Below, piece by piece: positions 27,931 to 35,736 of a DNA stretch of 64,000 nucleotides. A program made the translations under genes and the position numbers. Below the pieces are notes generated by a model. That model saw only the letters and a list, made by a program, of their open reading frames with translations. It did not search any database and had not been told where the DNA came from. The first letter of the stretch is position 1. Every line of letters begins with the position of its first letter. This DNA is from Yoonia sp. SS1-5 (GTDB lineage: Bacteria > Pseudomonadota > Alphaproteobacteria > Rhodobacterales > Rhodobacteraceae). The stretch covers positions 1,302,001 through 1,366,000 of the forward strand of contig NZ_CP151767.2 of assembly GCF_038443705.2 (NCBI RefSeq). Direction: 5' to 3'.

Positions 27931-29108
27931 TAAAACTTCAGACTTGATCTGACGGACATCTCAGCTTGCGACGCTGAGAACGGGTTGCGCACTGTCCGAT
28001 TGGTCGTGCGTTTTGATCGTCTTCTCGACAGCGATGTGTAGCGTTTCGCGGAAGGTCTGCATAGGTGTTTTGCCATAGCAGTGACGTCCCGAATGTGGCC
28101 GCTGTTCGTTGTACTTTGCCAGCCACGCATCCAGATCGGCCTGCAACTCTTCGACTGACCGATACAGTTTCTTGCGGAATGCGATGTCGTAGAACTCATC
28201 CTTGATGGTGCGATGGAACCGCTCGCAGATGCCGTTTGTTTGCGGAGAATTGGCCTTGGTTCGGGTGTGGTCCACGTCCTCGACGGCCAGATAAAGCTGG
28301 TAGGCGTGGTTCTCGACCTTGCCACAGTATTCCGTGCCCCGGTCTGTCAGGACGCGCAGCAGGCTGATCTCATGCTCTGCAAAGAACGGGATCACGCGGT
28401 CGTTCAGCAAGTCGGCCGCGGTGATTGCCGTCTTTTCAGTGTAGAGCTTGCAGATCGCCACGCGGGCATAGGTATCGACAAAGGTCTGTTGATAAATGCG
28501 TCCGACGCCCTTCATTGTGCCCACATAATAGGTGTCCTGGCTGCCCAGATAGCCAGGGTGGTGGCTCTCGATCTCGCCATGGGCTTCTTTCTTGGCCTTG
28601 GCTTTTTCCAGCGCGGCCAACTGATCCTCGGTGAGCAAGATACCCTCTTGGGCGGCACGGGCCTCCAGGGCCTTGAGGCGCTTTTTCATGGTTTCCAGAT
28701 CATTACGCAGCCAGATCGACCGGACGCCCGACGATGACACCATGATGCCTTTCTGCTGCAGCTCCCACGACGCCCGTTTCTGACCCAGAGCCGGGTTGTC
28801 GATGGCCAGTTCGATGACCGCCTTCTCGACATGTTCTGGCACGCGGTTTTTCATCACCGGCTTGCGGCGGCTGAGATCCATCAGGGCTTCTTCGCCACCC
28901 TGATCGTAAAGTTCTCTGAACCGGTAAAAGCTGTCCCGCGAATAACCCATCACTTTGCAGGCCTGCGACACGCTTCCGAGCTGTTTGGCCAGTTCCAACA
29001 GCCCCAGCTTCGGCTTGATGATCTTCTCTTGAATACTTGTCATTGATCGACACTCCTTGATTGCGCTCCAGAAGAGCAGAAATGTCAGATCAAGTCGTGT
29101 GTTTTACA
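27929..29108 (-). mobile_element. Intact IS481-family insertion sequence
   Basis: A 1,180-bp element. Its ends are inverted repeats that start TGTAAAAC and share GACTTGATCTGAC after a 4-nt variable spacer (27929-27953 and 29084-29108). It is flanked by a 7-bp direct repeat ACTTACG (27922-27928 and 29109-29115), the target duplication. TGT ends and one DDE transposase gene fit IS481. The intact ends and duplication show recent insertion, in the gap just past the stop of the acidic-repeat gene. Confidence 0.9.
27961..29043 (-). CDS. IS481-family DDE transposase
   Basis: A 360-residue transposase. The N-terminal ~110 residues are an HTH region (LAKQLGSVSQACKVMGYSRD, FYRFRELYDQGGEEALMDLS). The integrase-core rve domain follows with the catalytic acids in TFVDTYARVAICKLY (D), LTDRGTEYCG (D) and NGICERFHRTIKDEFYD (E), ending with the usual YNEQRPHSGRHCYGKTPMQTF. 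An AAGGAG site lies upstream of the ATG at 29043. The frame is intact, so the element may be active. Confidence 0.93.
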   Translation of the reverse strand: MTSIQEKIIKPKLGLLELAKQLGSVSQACKVMGYSRDSFYRFRELYDQGGEEALMDLSRRKPVMKNRVPEHVEKAVIELAIDNPALGQKRASWELQQKGIMVSSSGVRSIWLRNDLETMKKRLKALEARAAQEGILLTEDQLAALEKAKAKKEAHGEIESHHPGYLGSQDTYYVGTMKGVGRIYQQTFVDTYARVAICKLYTEKTAITAADLLNDRVIPFFAEHEISLLRVLTDRGTEYCGKVENHAYQLYLAVEDVDHTRTKANSPQTNGICERFHRTIKDEFYDIAFRKKLYRSVEELQADLDAWLAKYNEQRPHSGRHCYGKTPMQTFRETLHIAVEKTIKTHDQSDSAQPVLSVAS

Positions 29109-29128
29109 ACTTACGTATTATTAATCGC

Positions 29129-30337
29129 TTATGCGTTCTCTTCCTCTTCTGGGGTGTCAACGTCATCTGCGGTCAGTTCAAGCTCTTGATACTCTTCATC
29201 AACTTCATCGGCTTGCTGCTGTACTTCGTCGGCGTCACCTTCAACAACCGCGTCAGTGAAATCAGAGACCTCATCAAGGAACTCTTCGGTCTGCAGATCT
29301 ACGCCATCCTCACGAATATCCTCGATTGCGGCTTGCACGTTGTCGGCAGCTTCAGAAATGGCGTCTGGATCACCCGATTCCAGCGCGAGCCGAAGTTCTT
29401 CAAGCGCTTGCTCAAGAAGGTCAAACCCTTGGGGTTCTTCGCTGGCTTCATATTGGTCAAGCTCTTCAAGAACCTCGTTACCCGCATTTTCAATCGCGTC
29501 TTGATCACCTGATGCATAGGCCTCAGCGAAGTCGCCGAATTCCTCGATCACCTCCTGGCCTTGCGCCGAGAGTTCGTTGCCCTCAAGCTGATCAATTTCT
29601 TCGTTCAGCTCGTCACTTGCAAACTCGATCCGGTCTTGGTCGCCACTCTCAACCGCTTCGCCAAAATCAGCGATCTCATCAAGAACTTCGCCAACCTGGC
29701 CATTGAATTTCATGCCCTGATCTTCAAGTTCGTCGATCCGCTCTTCAAGCGCTTCAAGCGCGTCTTTGACCTTCTCTGGATCGCCGGACATGATCGCTTC
29801 GATCAGGTCGCCAAGCTGGGGCGCGATGGCGGATAGCTGTGCCTGCTGCGTATTTCCGCCGCTTTCAGCGCCACCGGACTTACCGCTTCGTCCACCGCGC
29901 TGACCCTTGCCAGCGCCATTTGACCTGTCAGCGTTACCACTGGCGTTGTCCTCGCCCCGCGGGGGCTGGGCGCGGGTTTTCTTGGGCGAAGGGACCGCCT
30001 GCTCTTCGCTGCCGTCAGGCTTGCGACGCATCGCGCCGTCATCCTCTGGCGTTTCGCGTGTTGGTGGCCGCCGGGTTTCATTGCGGGGATCTTCTTCTGG
30101 CAGATCAGAAGGTTTGCCGCTGGTCTCGGTGTCATCCTTGCCATTGGGCGCTTTGTCGCCCTCGCCACCATTCGGCGACTTCGCGTTTGGCTTAGACGGT
30201 GCATCCTTGGGTGGCTTGATCGGCAGATCGCGCAGCAGGTTCAAGCCTTCGCCCTCCGGGCCATTGCCTTTCTTCGCAAACATGTCGGCGATATTCATGA
30301 TCGTATCACGTGCGCCCTCAAGTCCTTTGATGTCCAT
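29129..30337 (-). CDS. 402-residue acidic protein with five 45-residue repeats
   Basis: The N-terminal ~40 residues could be a helix (GLEGARDTIMNIADMFAKK). Residues ~41-165 are low-complexity, Pro/Gly/Lys-rich and probably disordered. Residues ~171-395 form five imperfect repeats of about 45 residues, each with a Ser/Glu-Gly-Asp step (GD at 185, 232, 277, 322 and 367) between acidic helices such as FAEAYASGDQDAIENAGNEV. The C-terminus is very acidic. There is no signal peptide. It lies in the secretion-gene island behind its own copy of the 19-bp motif, 100 nt upstream of the start. It could be a secreted substrate or a needle/tip-associated structural protein; I recognise no family. Confidence 0.8.
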   Translation of the reverse strand: MDIKGLEGARDTIMNIADMFAKKGNGPEGEGLNLLRDLPIKPPKDAPSKPNAKSPNGGEGDKAPNGKDDTETSGKPSDLPEEDPRNETRRPPTRETPEDDGAMRRKPDGSEEQAVPSPKKTRAQPPRGEDNASGNADRSNGAGKGQRGGRSGKSGGAESGGNTQQAQLSAIAPQLGDLIEAIMSGDPEKVKDALEALEERIDELEDQGMKFNGQVGEVLDEIADFGEAVESGDQDRIEFASDELNEEIDQLEGNELSAQGQEVIEEFGDFAEAYASGDQDAIENAGNEVLEELDQYEASEEPQGFDLLEQALEELRLALESGDPDAISEAADNVQAAIEDIREDGVDLQTEEFLDEVSDFTDAVVEGDADEVQQQADEVDEEYQELELTADDVDTPEEEENA

Positions 30338-30437
30338 CTTTATTCTCCTGATCTACCAAATTTGTTTCGTTGATCTTTTTCTAACATCTGGTCTTTGCAA
30401 AAGATCGGGTGGGCATGGCGCAGTTTTCAAAGGCCCA

Positions 30438-30459
30438 CCACGTAATTTGGTACGTACAC
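30438..30459 (-). promoter_or_regulatory. Shared island motif, copy 1 (upstream of acidic-repeat gene)
   Basis: In gene direction the core is TACGTACCAAATTACGTGG, 100 nt upstream of the 30337 start. Two other copies lie at 34709 and 35501; 12 of 19 positions are identical in all three. It contains the half-sites ACGTA and TACGT 6 nt apart, as for a dimeric regulator. Nothing else is supported in the 30338-30605 gap. Confidence 0.6.
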
Positions 30460-30605
30460 AGATGCGTCTCTGGGGTGCGAAAAATTGGGGGTTGTTCGGT
30501 TCGATGCCAAAGGAAAACTGGCCAAGCAAACACGGTTGTCATCGCGCAACGGTCGATACCGCCCGCCATTCAGGCCATGATTGCAGCGGACTGACAACGT
30601 CGCGT

Positions 30606-31373
30606 TTATCGCGCTGCTTCACTATCAATCAAATAGCGGCTGGGGCGGATCTGATAAAGCTCACCGCTGAGCATTGCAGTAATATCAGGCTGCAAAAATC
30701 GGTCGGCCGGGGGTGTTTTAAGAACAAGCGGATCGCCATCGTTGAACAGGGCCGATAGCCGTTGCCACGCACCGGATGTGGACGGACCCACCCCGCGATT
30801 GATCGCCTTTTCTTCTATCGACATGAACAGTCCAGCGCGCGTCTGCAACAGCATATCCTTGAAACCCAGGCGACCGGAAAGAAGCAGCACCGGATCCGCA
30901 TCGTTGACGTTCACAAATGCCATGCTGACGGGCAATGGCAGTGCACTCCCAGTTGTTTCCTGTACATCGTCAGAAGCGACTGCCGCACCCACACTGACGC
31001 TCGGCCAGTGTCTTGCCTGACTATCGCCAGTGTCGTTGCGATATTCCATCACCAAATCGTCAATGCGTTGCGTTTGCGGGTAAGCGCGCTCGCGCGCGGA
31101 CACGCCATCAATGGCTTCGCCAAAGGGCACAGCATTCTCCGGTTGCTGGAGGAAAAAGTTGATCTCGTTGATCGCTTGTCGCCGCGCATCGCGCGAGTCT
31201 GAGATCGCGGCACGCGTCACCTCGGGCCCACGCATACCAAGCCGATCCGGAGGGCTATATGACGCGTCAAATACCAGGCCGTTCGAAGACAGGCGTTGCC
31301 CACGACGTTCACTTAAGGAAATGACGTTCGAAGCCCTGATAAACCGACGAGTGTTGGTTGTTGTTGTTTTCAC
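30606..31373 (-). CDS. Unknown protein in the secretion island
   Basis: About 255 residues if GTG at 31373 is the start (an in-frame TTG at 31385 is also possible; there is no ATG for the first ~45 residues). It begins after the frameshifted response regulator with only a few nt spacing, so it is in the same minus-strand operon. I see no signal peptide, membrane helix or known motif; the middle holds SALPLPVSMAFVNVNDADPV and LLLSGRLGFKDMLLQ, the end ITAMLSGELYQIRPSRYLID. The N-terminal third is Thr/Asn/Arg-rich. Possibly a secreted substrate or assembly factor; unassigned. Confidence 0.65.
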   Translation of the reverse strand: MKTTTTNTRRFIRASNVISLSERRGQRLSSNGLVFDASYSPPDRLGMRGPEVTRAAISDSRDARRQAINEINFFLQQPENAVPFGEAIDGVSARERAYPQTQRIDDLVMEYRNDTGDSQARHWPSVSVGAAVASDDVQETTGSALPLPVSMAFVNVNDADPVLLLSGRLGFKDMLLQTRAGLFMSIEEKAINRGVGPSTSGAWQRLSALFNDGDPLVLKTPPADRFLQPDITAMLSGELYQIRPSRYLIDSEAAR

Positions 31374-31398
31374 TACCCGAACCAATCGGTTGGAAGCA

Positions 31399-32030
31399 TC
31401 AACCTACCCCAATGAGCTCCGCAAGCTCTTTGTGGTCTCGGCAGGATGTCTTCTTGTAAATACTGTTGCGATGGGTCTCAACCGTGCGAACACTGATATT
31501 CAGCGTCTCCGCGACATTCTTTGTCGACATCCCACTGATTGTCGCCTCCAATATCTCTACCTCTCGCGGAGACAGGCCGAAAATATTCCCCGTACGCGTC
31601 AGATGTTTGCGCGACTTTACAAATTCACGCATCAATTCCAATGGGAGATATGCATAACCATACTGCGCCGCCGTAACTGCATTTGCAAAATCATCACCCC
31701 TCGCCTGCTTGGGCATGAAAGCCGCCGCCCCTTTCGAAAGAACAAAAAAGCATTGGTGACCGACGAGTCAGATGATAGGATAATGACCTTTATTTCTGGG
31801 TGCATTGACTGAATTCGGACGAGCACTTCTTTTCCGGATGGGCGGGTAAGGTTGATGTCCATGATAACAATATCAGATGACTCCTTCCGACAGAGTTTCA
31901 GTAGTGTATAACCATCCTCTGCACTTCCGACTATTTCACCGTCGCAGACCTCGCGAATTCGATCTGCAATTCCATCACGTACAATCTCATGGCTGTCCGC
32001 CACAATAACCTTTACCTTAGCATCATCCAT
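31399..32030 (-). pseudogene. LuxR-type response regulator, split by a frameshift at a slippery heptamer
   Basis: The receiver half (start at 32030, MDDAKVKVIVADSHEIVRDG, phosphoacceptor Asp in DIVIMDINLTRP) and the DNA-binding half (GNIFGLSPREVEILEATISG, ISVRTVETHRNSIYKKTSC) are in different frames. The join lies in GCT TTT TTG at 31743-31751: one more T, or a -1 slip of the ribosome at T TTT TTG, restores VLSKGAAAFMPKQA and an intact ~210-residue protein that aligns end to end with the two flanking regulators. The rest of both halves is well conserved. It could be a true -1 frameshifting gene, a sequencing indel in a T6 run, or a recent pseudogene. AAGGA lies before the start. Confidence 0.85.
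31743..31749 (-). other. U UUU UUG slippery heptamer in response-regulator gene
   Basis: On the minus strand the zero-frame codons are GCT TTT TTG, so T TTT TTG fits the X XXY YYZ pattern of -1 programmed frameshifting exactly at the point where the receiver frame must change to the HTH frame. Confidence 0.5.
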
Positions 32031-32112
32031 TGTCTTTTCCTTTTCGTTCCACGCCAACGTTATTTTGCTGGCGATACAAGCATCCCAGGATTTTCCGTGT
32101 CATATGCGCGCA

Positions 32113-32514
32113 TTACATGAGCTTTTGCTGGTCCTCGGCCCAATCGCGTGCCTCCGGTGTTGTGGACATCAGCACTTTCCGTGCAGCATCAATGTCACCG
32201 GAAAGCGCCAATGATCGGCCCAGAAGAAGATATTCGTCACTTGTGAGCGAAAACTTCGGATCTAATGCAAAAAGCTGATTGATTGTTTCGATGACAAGCT
32301 CCGGTTTGTTATGTGCAAAATAGGGCGCAATAAGCATGCGCATCGGCTTTACGTCGTTTGGCTCCATCCAGCATGCGAATTCGAGAAGATGAATTGCGGT
32401 TTCGTACATACCAAATACGGTATGACCCTGGGCAAGTTCGCATAGCAGTTCGATATCTTGCGAACTGCTTGACGACAGGTATCTTGGGATCCTGACCGTT
32501 TCTTGTGAAGTCAT
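32113..32514 (-). CDS. TPR protein, T3SS chaperone-like (SctG/SycD class)
   Basis: A 133-residue all-helical protein with two to three tetratricopeptide repeats: QDIELLCELAQGHTVFGMYE, AIHLLEFACWMEPNDVKPMR and SDEYLLLGRSLALSGDIDAA. Small TPR proteins of this size in type III secretion clusters act as chaperones for needle or translocator subunits (YscG, SycD/LcrH). Here it is the gene before the response regulator and overlaps the upstream unknown gene by 4 nt (ATGA at 32511-32514). The family is inferred from context; the TPR fold itself is clear. Confidence 0.7.
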   Translation of the reverse strand: MTSQETVRIPRYLSSSSSQDIELLCELAQGHTVFGMYETAIHLLEFACWMEPNDVKPMRMLIAPYFAHNKPELVIETINQLFALDPKFSLTSDEYLLLGRSLALSGDIDAARKVLMSTTPEARDWAEDQQKLM

Positions 32515-32957
32515 TTTTCAGGCTCGGGTGGGATGACATAACGCCCCGATTGTGCGCCATATAGGTGTTCAAACATGCGTAGCATCCTTTCCAGTGATAC
32601 AATTCCAGCTTTTGCGCGCCTGTCGCCCGACTGTTCGGCATCCGGCATCATCCTGATGAGCATTTCGGCGATCTGATAAGCGATTTCGGTGGTTTCTCTG
32701 GACGCAAGCGGTGCAACAGCGTCCACCAAAACCGGTTCATCCAGCTCTTCGGTCGTCGACGCCTTTTTTTTGTTAGCCAGCCGAATATGCGGCGGCTGGC
32801 GTTTCACCCGACCGCCCGGTGTACTGCCCAGTAATTGTAGAAATTCCAGAGGTACGGAAACGGCTGTCTTGGGACTCAACCCGGTCGAAACCAATGGATC
32901 AGCCCGGTTTTGCGACGTCGGCTGCGTTACTCTTTTATTATCGACTCTACCCGCCAT
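32511..32957 (-). CDS. Unknown protein between sctD and the TPR gene
   Basis: A 148-residue soluble protein starting MAGRVDNKRVTQPTSQNRAD (GGAAGG ribosome site, 17 nt after the sctD stop). The first ~80 residues are basic and probably disordered (HIRLANKKKASTTEELDEPV); the second half looks helical (ETTEIAYQIAEMLIRMMPDA, GIVSLERMLRMFEHLY). Position and coupling to both neighbours suggest it belongs to the secretion machinery. I cannot match it to any Sct family. Confidence 0.6.
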   Translation of the reverse strand: MAGRVDNKRVTQPTSQNRADPLVSTGLSPKTAVSVPLEFLQLLGSTPGGRVKRQPPHIRLANKKKASTTEELDEPVLVDAVAPLASRETTEIAYQIAEMLIRMMPDAEQSGDRRAKAGIVSLERMLRMFEHLYGAQSGRYVIPPEPEK

Positions 32958-32974
32958 GTACCTTCCAACCCTTC

Positions 32975-33961
32975 CTAGTAGGAAATGACGGCGGTCTCGC
33001 CGTCCTTCTCGATGGTGATGCCCGCGACACTGACATCGGCAATGACCCACCCTCCCAAGACGACATCGCCGGTTGTGACCTTGTTGCCGTCCTCCATCGT
33101 AATTTGGGTCGGCGGTGTAAGTCGGATAGCAGCGATCGGAGGAAAGTTGTGGGGCTTGGGCTGCTTGGCAATGCTCACCTGTAGCAATTGCGGAAACTCG
33201 GCATCAAAGTCCTGGTGGATCCTTTGCCACCGCGACCAATTCGATTCTGGGACGGATCCCGAGATCGCTATCACCTCATCGGTGGCTATCGTTGCGGACA
33301 CCACTTCACTCAGGCCCGCATCTGCCAGACGTTGTTCCAGGAATCCTATTGCATCCGTGTCAGTCTGCACCGGGTCGGCTTCGACCGGGGGATTGGTCAA
33401 AACCGTCAATCGGCGCAGCTGGGTATCCGAACTCATCGTTTCCATCGAAAAGAAGAGACCCAGACCAAGAAGCAACGTTGCGCAAAGACCAAGCCCGATC
33501 CAAAGCTGCGGACCCGTTGGCGGCGCATCGGTGCCAACAGATACGCCGTCGTTGCCAATAAGCGCGGGCAATGCGCTATTGTAACGCGAAATCCTGATCC
33601 GCGTCCCCGCAACATCCAAATCAACAGGCAACAAGTAAGGCTTTCCGGGCACATTCTTCTGCCCGATGACCTCGGTTGGCCCGACAACTTCTTTCAAACT
33701 AATTGCTGCGCCTAGCAGGGTACGGGTAACTTCCAGGCAGACATGATTTTCAAGAACACCTTCGTCAACCAGAAGGACCTCACATTCAGACGCCGAGCCA
33801 ATCCAGATCTCTTGCGTCCGGATCGCACTTCCGGTGCCTTCCTGAATACCGGACATAAAATCGAAACTCAGTGCAACGGCCCCGTTTTCCGGACGCACCT
33901 TCGACTGCATTTCCTTGAAACGGTCGGCAAACACTTCTTTATTTGCTGCGATGACGTCCAT
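32975..33961 (-). CDS. sctD: T3SS inner-membrane ring protein SctD (YscD/PrgH family)
   Basis: 328 residues with the SctD layout: a cytoplasmic FHA-like domain (residues ~30-130, EIWIGSASECEVLLVDEGVL, ISRYNS), one membrane helix at 151-172 (PQLWIGLGLCATLLLGLGLF), then a periplasmic part with a BON-like segment (205-265, FLEQRLADAGLSEVVSATIA) and the conserved C-terminal block IRLTPPTQITMEDGNKVTTG, VVLGGWVIADVSVAGITIEK. The subunit forms the outer of the two inner-membrane rings. It is shorter than usual (~400), so a periplasmic repeat is missing. It lies 23 nt after the sctI-like gene with a GGGGG ribosome site. Confidence 0.8.
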   Translation of the reverse strand: MDVIAANKEVFADRFKEMQSKVRPENGAVALSFDFMSGIQEGTGSAIRTQEIWIGSASECEVLLVDEGVLENHVCLEVTRTLLGAAISLKEVVGPTEVIGQKNVPGKPYLLPVDLDVAGTRIRISRYNSALPALIGNDGVSVGTDAPPTGPQLWIGLGLCATLLLGLGLFFSMETMSSDTQLRRLTVLTNPPVEADPVQTDTDAIGFLEQRLADAGLSEVVSATIATDEVIAISGSVPESNWSRWQRIHQDFDAEFPQLLQVSIAKQPKPHNFPPIAAIRLTPPTQITMEDGNKVTTGDVVLGGWVIADVSVAGITIEKDGETAVISY

Positions 33962-33983
33962 CTGTGTAGTCCCCCTAACTTCC

Positions 33984-34409
33984 CTAACCCGCCTTCAACA
34001 GGTGAGAGATGTCCTTTTGCACCCGCATCGCGATCCCCCAAGCAACGTGATAAACTGTCATATCGCTGTAGAGTTGGCGCGCCCGATCAGTGAGCGCCTC
34101 GGCTTGGCGATCCACCTCGGCCTTTTTGCTGGCGCGCTCGGCACCGGGCCCAGTCGCATCCGAGATGAATTCCTTCTTCGCATCAGTGAGGGAGCCAGCC
34201 TCTTCGCTGCGAAAAACCCGAGATGGGCTCTCACTACCGTGCCCGTCTGGCCCGCCATGCGGCCCTGAAAACAGGGCGCTGGCGGATTCCTGAACCAAAC
34301 CATCAAAGCTCGCGGAAGGATTCGGCGTTTCTTCCATTTGAAGTTGTAGCGGCTGGTTAGCCCCCTGTTGATCAAGGGGTAACGCCCCGCCGGCTGCTTC
34401 CACCCCCAT
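33984..34409 (-). CDS. T3SS inner-rod protein, SctI-like (YscI/PrgJ family)
   Basis: 141 residues. The first ~70 are polar, as in secreted rod proteins (PNPSASFDGLVQESASALFS); the C-terminal helix LYSDMTVYHVAWGIAMRVQK with DISHLLKAG end closely follows the family pattern (…tv...a..vqkdi..Ll.g). SctI proteins polymerise into the inner rod or needle adaptor. The position directly before sctD and after a tiny gene is usual. No good ribosome site is visible at the ATG, so coupling to the upstream gene is likely. Similarity is in the C-terminal 40 residues only. Confidence 0.65.
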   Translation of the reverse strand: MGVEAAGGALPLDQQGANQPLQLQMEETPNPSASFDGLVQESASALFSGPHGGPDGHGSESPSRVFRSEEAGSLTDAKKEFISDATGPGAERASKKAEVDRQAEALTDRARQLYSDMTVYHVAWGIAMRVQKDISHLLKAG

Positions 34410-34443
34410 TTAGCGGGTGCCCAACTGTGGGGATCTCTCGGAA

Positions 34444-34617
34444 TTATTCGCCATCGTTAAATTCCTTCATCACCTCGCTCATTTCATCTTTGATGACGAC
34501 AAACGATATCGCCTGAAGGGCGCCTTCAGTATCAAACCCTTCCTTGTTTGGGTCTGCGTCGTTGTTAGCGCCTGCAGGCGATGCCTTCGGCTGATTTCCG
34601 TTACCACCAATTTCCAT
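34444..34617 (-). CDS. Tiny Gly/Asn-rich protein, possible secreted subunit
   Basis: 57 residues from ATG 34617 (GGAGG 7 nt upstream; an in-frame ATG at 34632 has no such site). The first half is Gly/Asn/Pro-rich (GGNGNQPKASPAGANNDAD); the second half forms a helix ending ISFVVIKDEMSEVMKEF. Small size, secretion-type N-terminus and a C-terminal amphipathic helix recall needle-type subunits, but this is weak. It is the first gene of the minus-strand operon and faces the SctC-like gene across a shared motif copy. Confidence 0.6.
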   Translation of the reverse strand: MEIGGNGNQPKASPAGANNDADPNKEGFDTEGALQAISFVVIKDEMSEVMKEFNDGE

Positions 34618-34708
34618 TGTGTCGACCTCCATGTCGGTTGCTATGGAGCGATTAAAGTCACTCCGGCGTCATTCCGCACTCAGAGTCAGCGACAATGAAC
34701 GTCAGCGC

Positions 34709-34730
34709 CGGTACCTAGATTATTACGTAG
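34709..34730. promoter_or_regulatory. Shared island motif, copy 2 (divergent promoter region)
   Basis: Core TACCTAGATTATTACGTAG, 110 nt before the SctC-like start (+) and 91 nt before the tiny gene (-). Same spacing of half-sites as copies 1 and 3. It could control both divergent units. Confidence 0.6.
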
Positions 34731-34840
34731 TTCGGATGAAAGCCCGTACCATCGCCTAGGATCTTGGAAGAGAATTTCATGGCTGAATGCGTGGCGCTAC
34801 GGCAGCATGTTGGCAACGCAGCAATGGTAAAGCGCCGAAA

Positions 34841-35467
34841 ATGAAAAGACCAAATTACAAATTATCAACTATATTGGGCGCAACTCTGCTGCACGCAATT
34901 ACAGTAATGGCAGGTCCCGCAACGGCCGAAAGTATTGATGATTGCCAAGCACAGGCAGAAACTGAAGAACACTTTGGAAATTATATGGTGTTCAATCAAC
35001 GCATGAGTCAATTCCTTGATGCGATGTCGCAGGATATGGGACTTCGCATTAAAAGATCGGACGCATTGAACCAGCGCCTGAGTGATCTTCATGTTTGCGG
35101 AACTATTGAAAAGATCCTTATGGATTTATCACGGCTTTATGACATAGATTGGTTTTCCTTTAATCAGGTCTATTTCGTATCAGGCCGCAGTGAGGCTGTA
35201 ACGCGCATGATAAGACTGGGCGATATCCGCGGGGCACGCGCGATAGAGGCGCTCGAAAGCAGCGGCGTTGATATGACAAGGTATCCCTTGGCTCTGGCAA
35301 ATAGAAGTACGGCAATTGTTGTAACAGCGCCGCCGCAATTCGTCGCAATCGTTGAGGGTATTGTCGATGATATGAAACCCGAGGTCGTCTCGGTAGGCCC
35401 TGAAGAGGAAAGCAAGATAATCAGAATTCGCAGGGGCACCGCCGTGTCCGAGCATCTTATTCCATAA
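34841..35467 (+). CDS. SctC homologue with only the N0-N1 domains (no secretin)
   Basis: 208 residues. A signal peptide (LSTILGATLLHAITVMAGPA, cleavage near ATA-ES) is followed by the N0 and N1 domains of type III outer-membrane secretins. LSRLYDIDWFSFNQVYFVSG, RMIRLGDIRGARAIEALESS and AIVVTAPPQFVAIVEGIVDD follow the order and spacing of YscC (LYNLVWYYDGNVLYIF..., LIRL..., VYVSGPPRYLELVE). The chain then stops after EEESKIIRIRRGTAVSEHLI; the N3 and pore-forming secretin domains are absent, and nothing downstream up to 35736 encodes them in any frame. The start at 34841 gives a proper signal peptide; an upstream in-frame ATG (34787) does not. It may be a periplasmic remnant or a soluble adaptor. 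Confidence 0.82.
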   Translation: MKRPNYKLSTILGATLLHAITVMAGPATAESIDDCQAQAETEEHFGNYMVFNQRMSQFLDAMSQDMGLRIKRSDALNQRLSDLHVCGTIEKILMDLSRLYDIDWFSFNQVYFVSGRSEAVTRMIRLGDIRGARAIEALESSGVDMTRYPLALANRSTAIVVTAPPQFVAIVEGIVDDMKPEVVSVGPEEESKIIRIRRGTAVSEHLIP

Positions 35468-35500
35468 AAACAAAGACCTATGCGTCGCAACGACGACGCG

Positions 35501-35522
35501 CACTACTTAGTAAATCACGTAG
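35501..35522 (+). promoter_or_regulatory. Shared island motif, copy 3 (upstream of 62-residue gene)
   Basis: Core TACTTAGTAAATCACGTAG, 214 nt before the start at 35737, in the same orientation relative to the gene as copies 1 and 2 (for the SctC-like gene). The rest of the 269-nt gap (35468-35736) holds no gene; AAGGAG lies just before 35737. Confidence 0.55.
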
Positions 35523-35736
35523 TAGCATCTACACACTTCGCAAAGAAAACGTATCGAACATCACAATCAAAGGATGCAGAGTGAAGTCATCGGATAGGCG
35601 GTTCAATAGAGCCGCAAATTCGCAAAGGCCTCGATATGGGGTTATAGTTTAGCCTGATCGTTTTTGATGGCTAAAGTCACGGGGCCTTGGGGCTCAAAAC
35701 TAAAATGCCCGGCTGGGCACATTAAGGAGTACGAAT

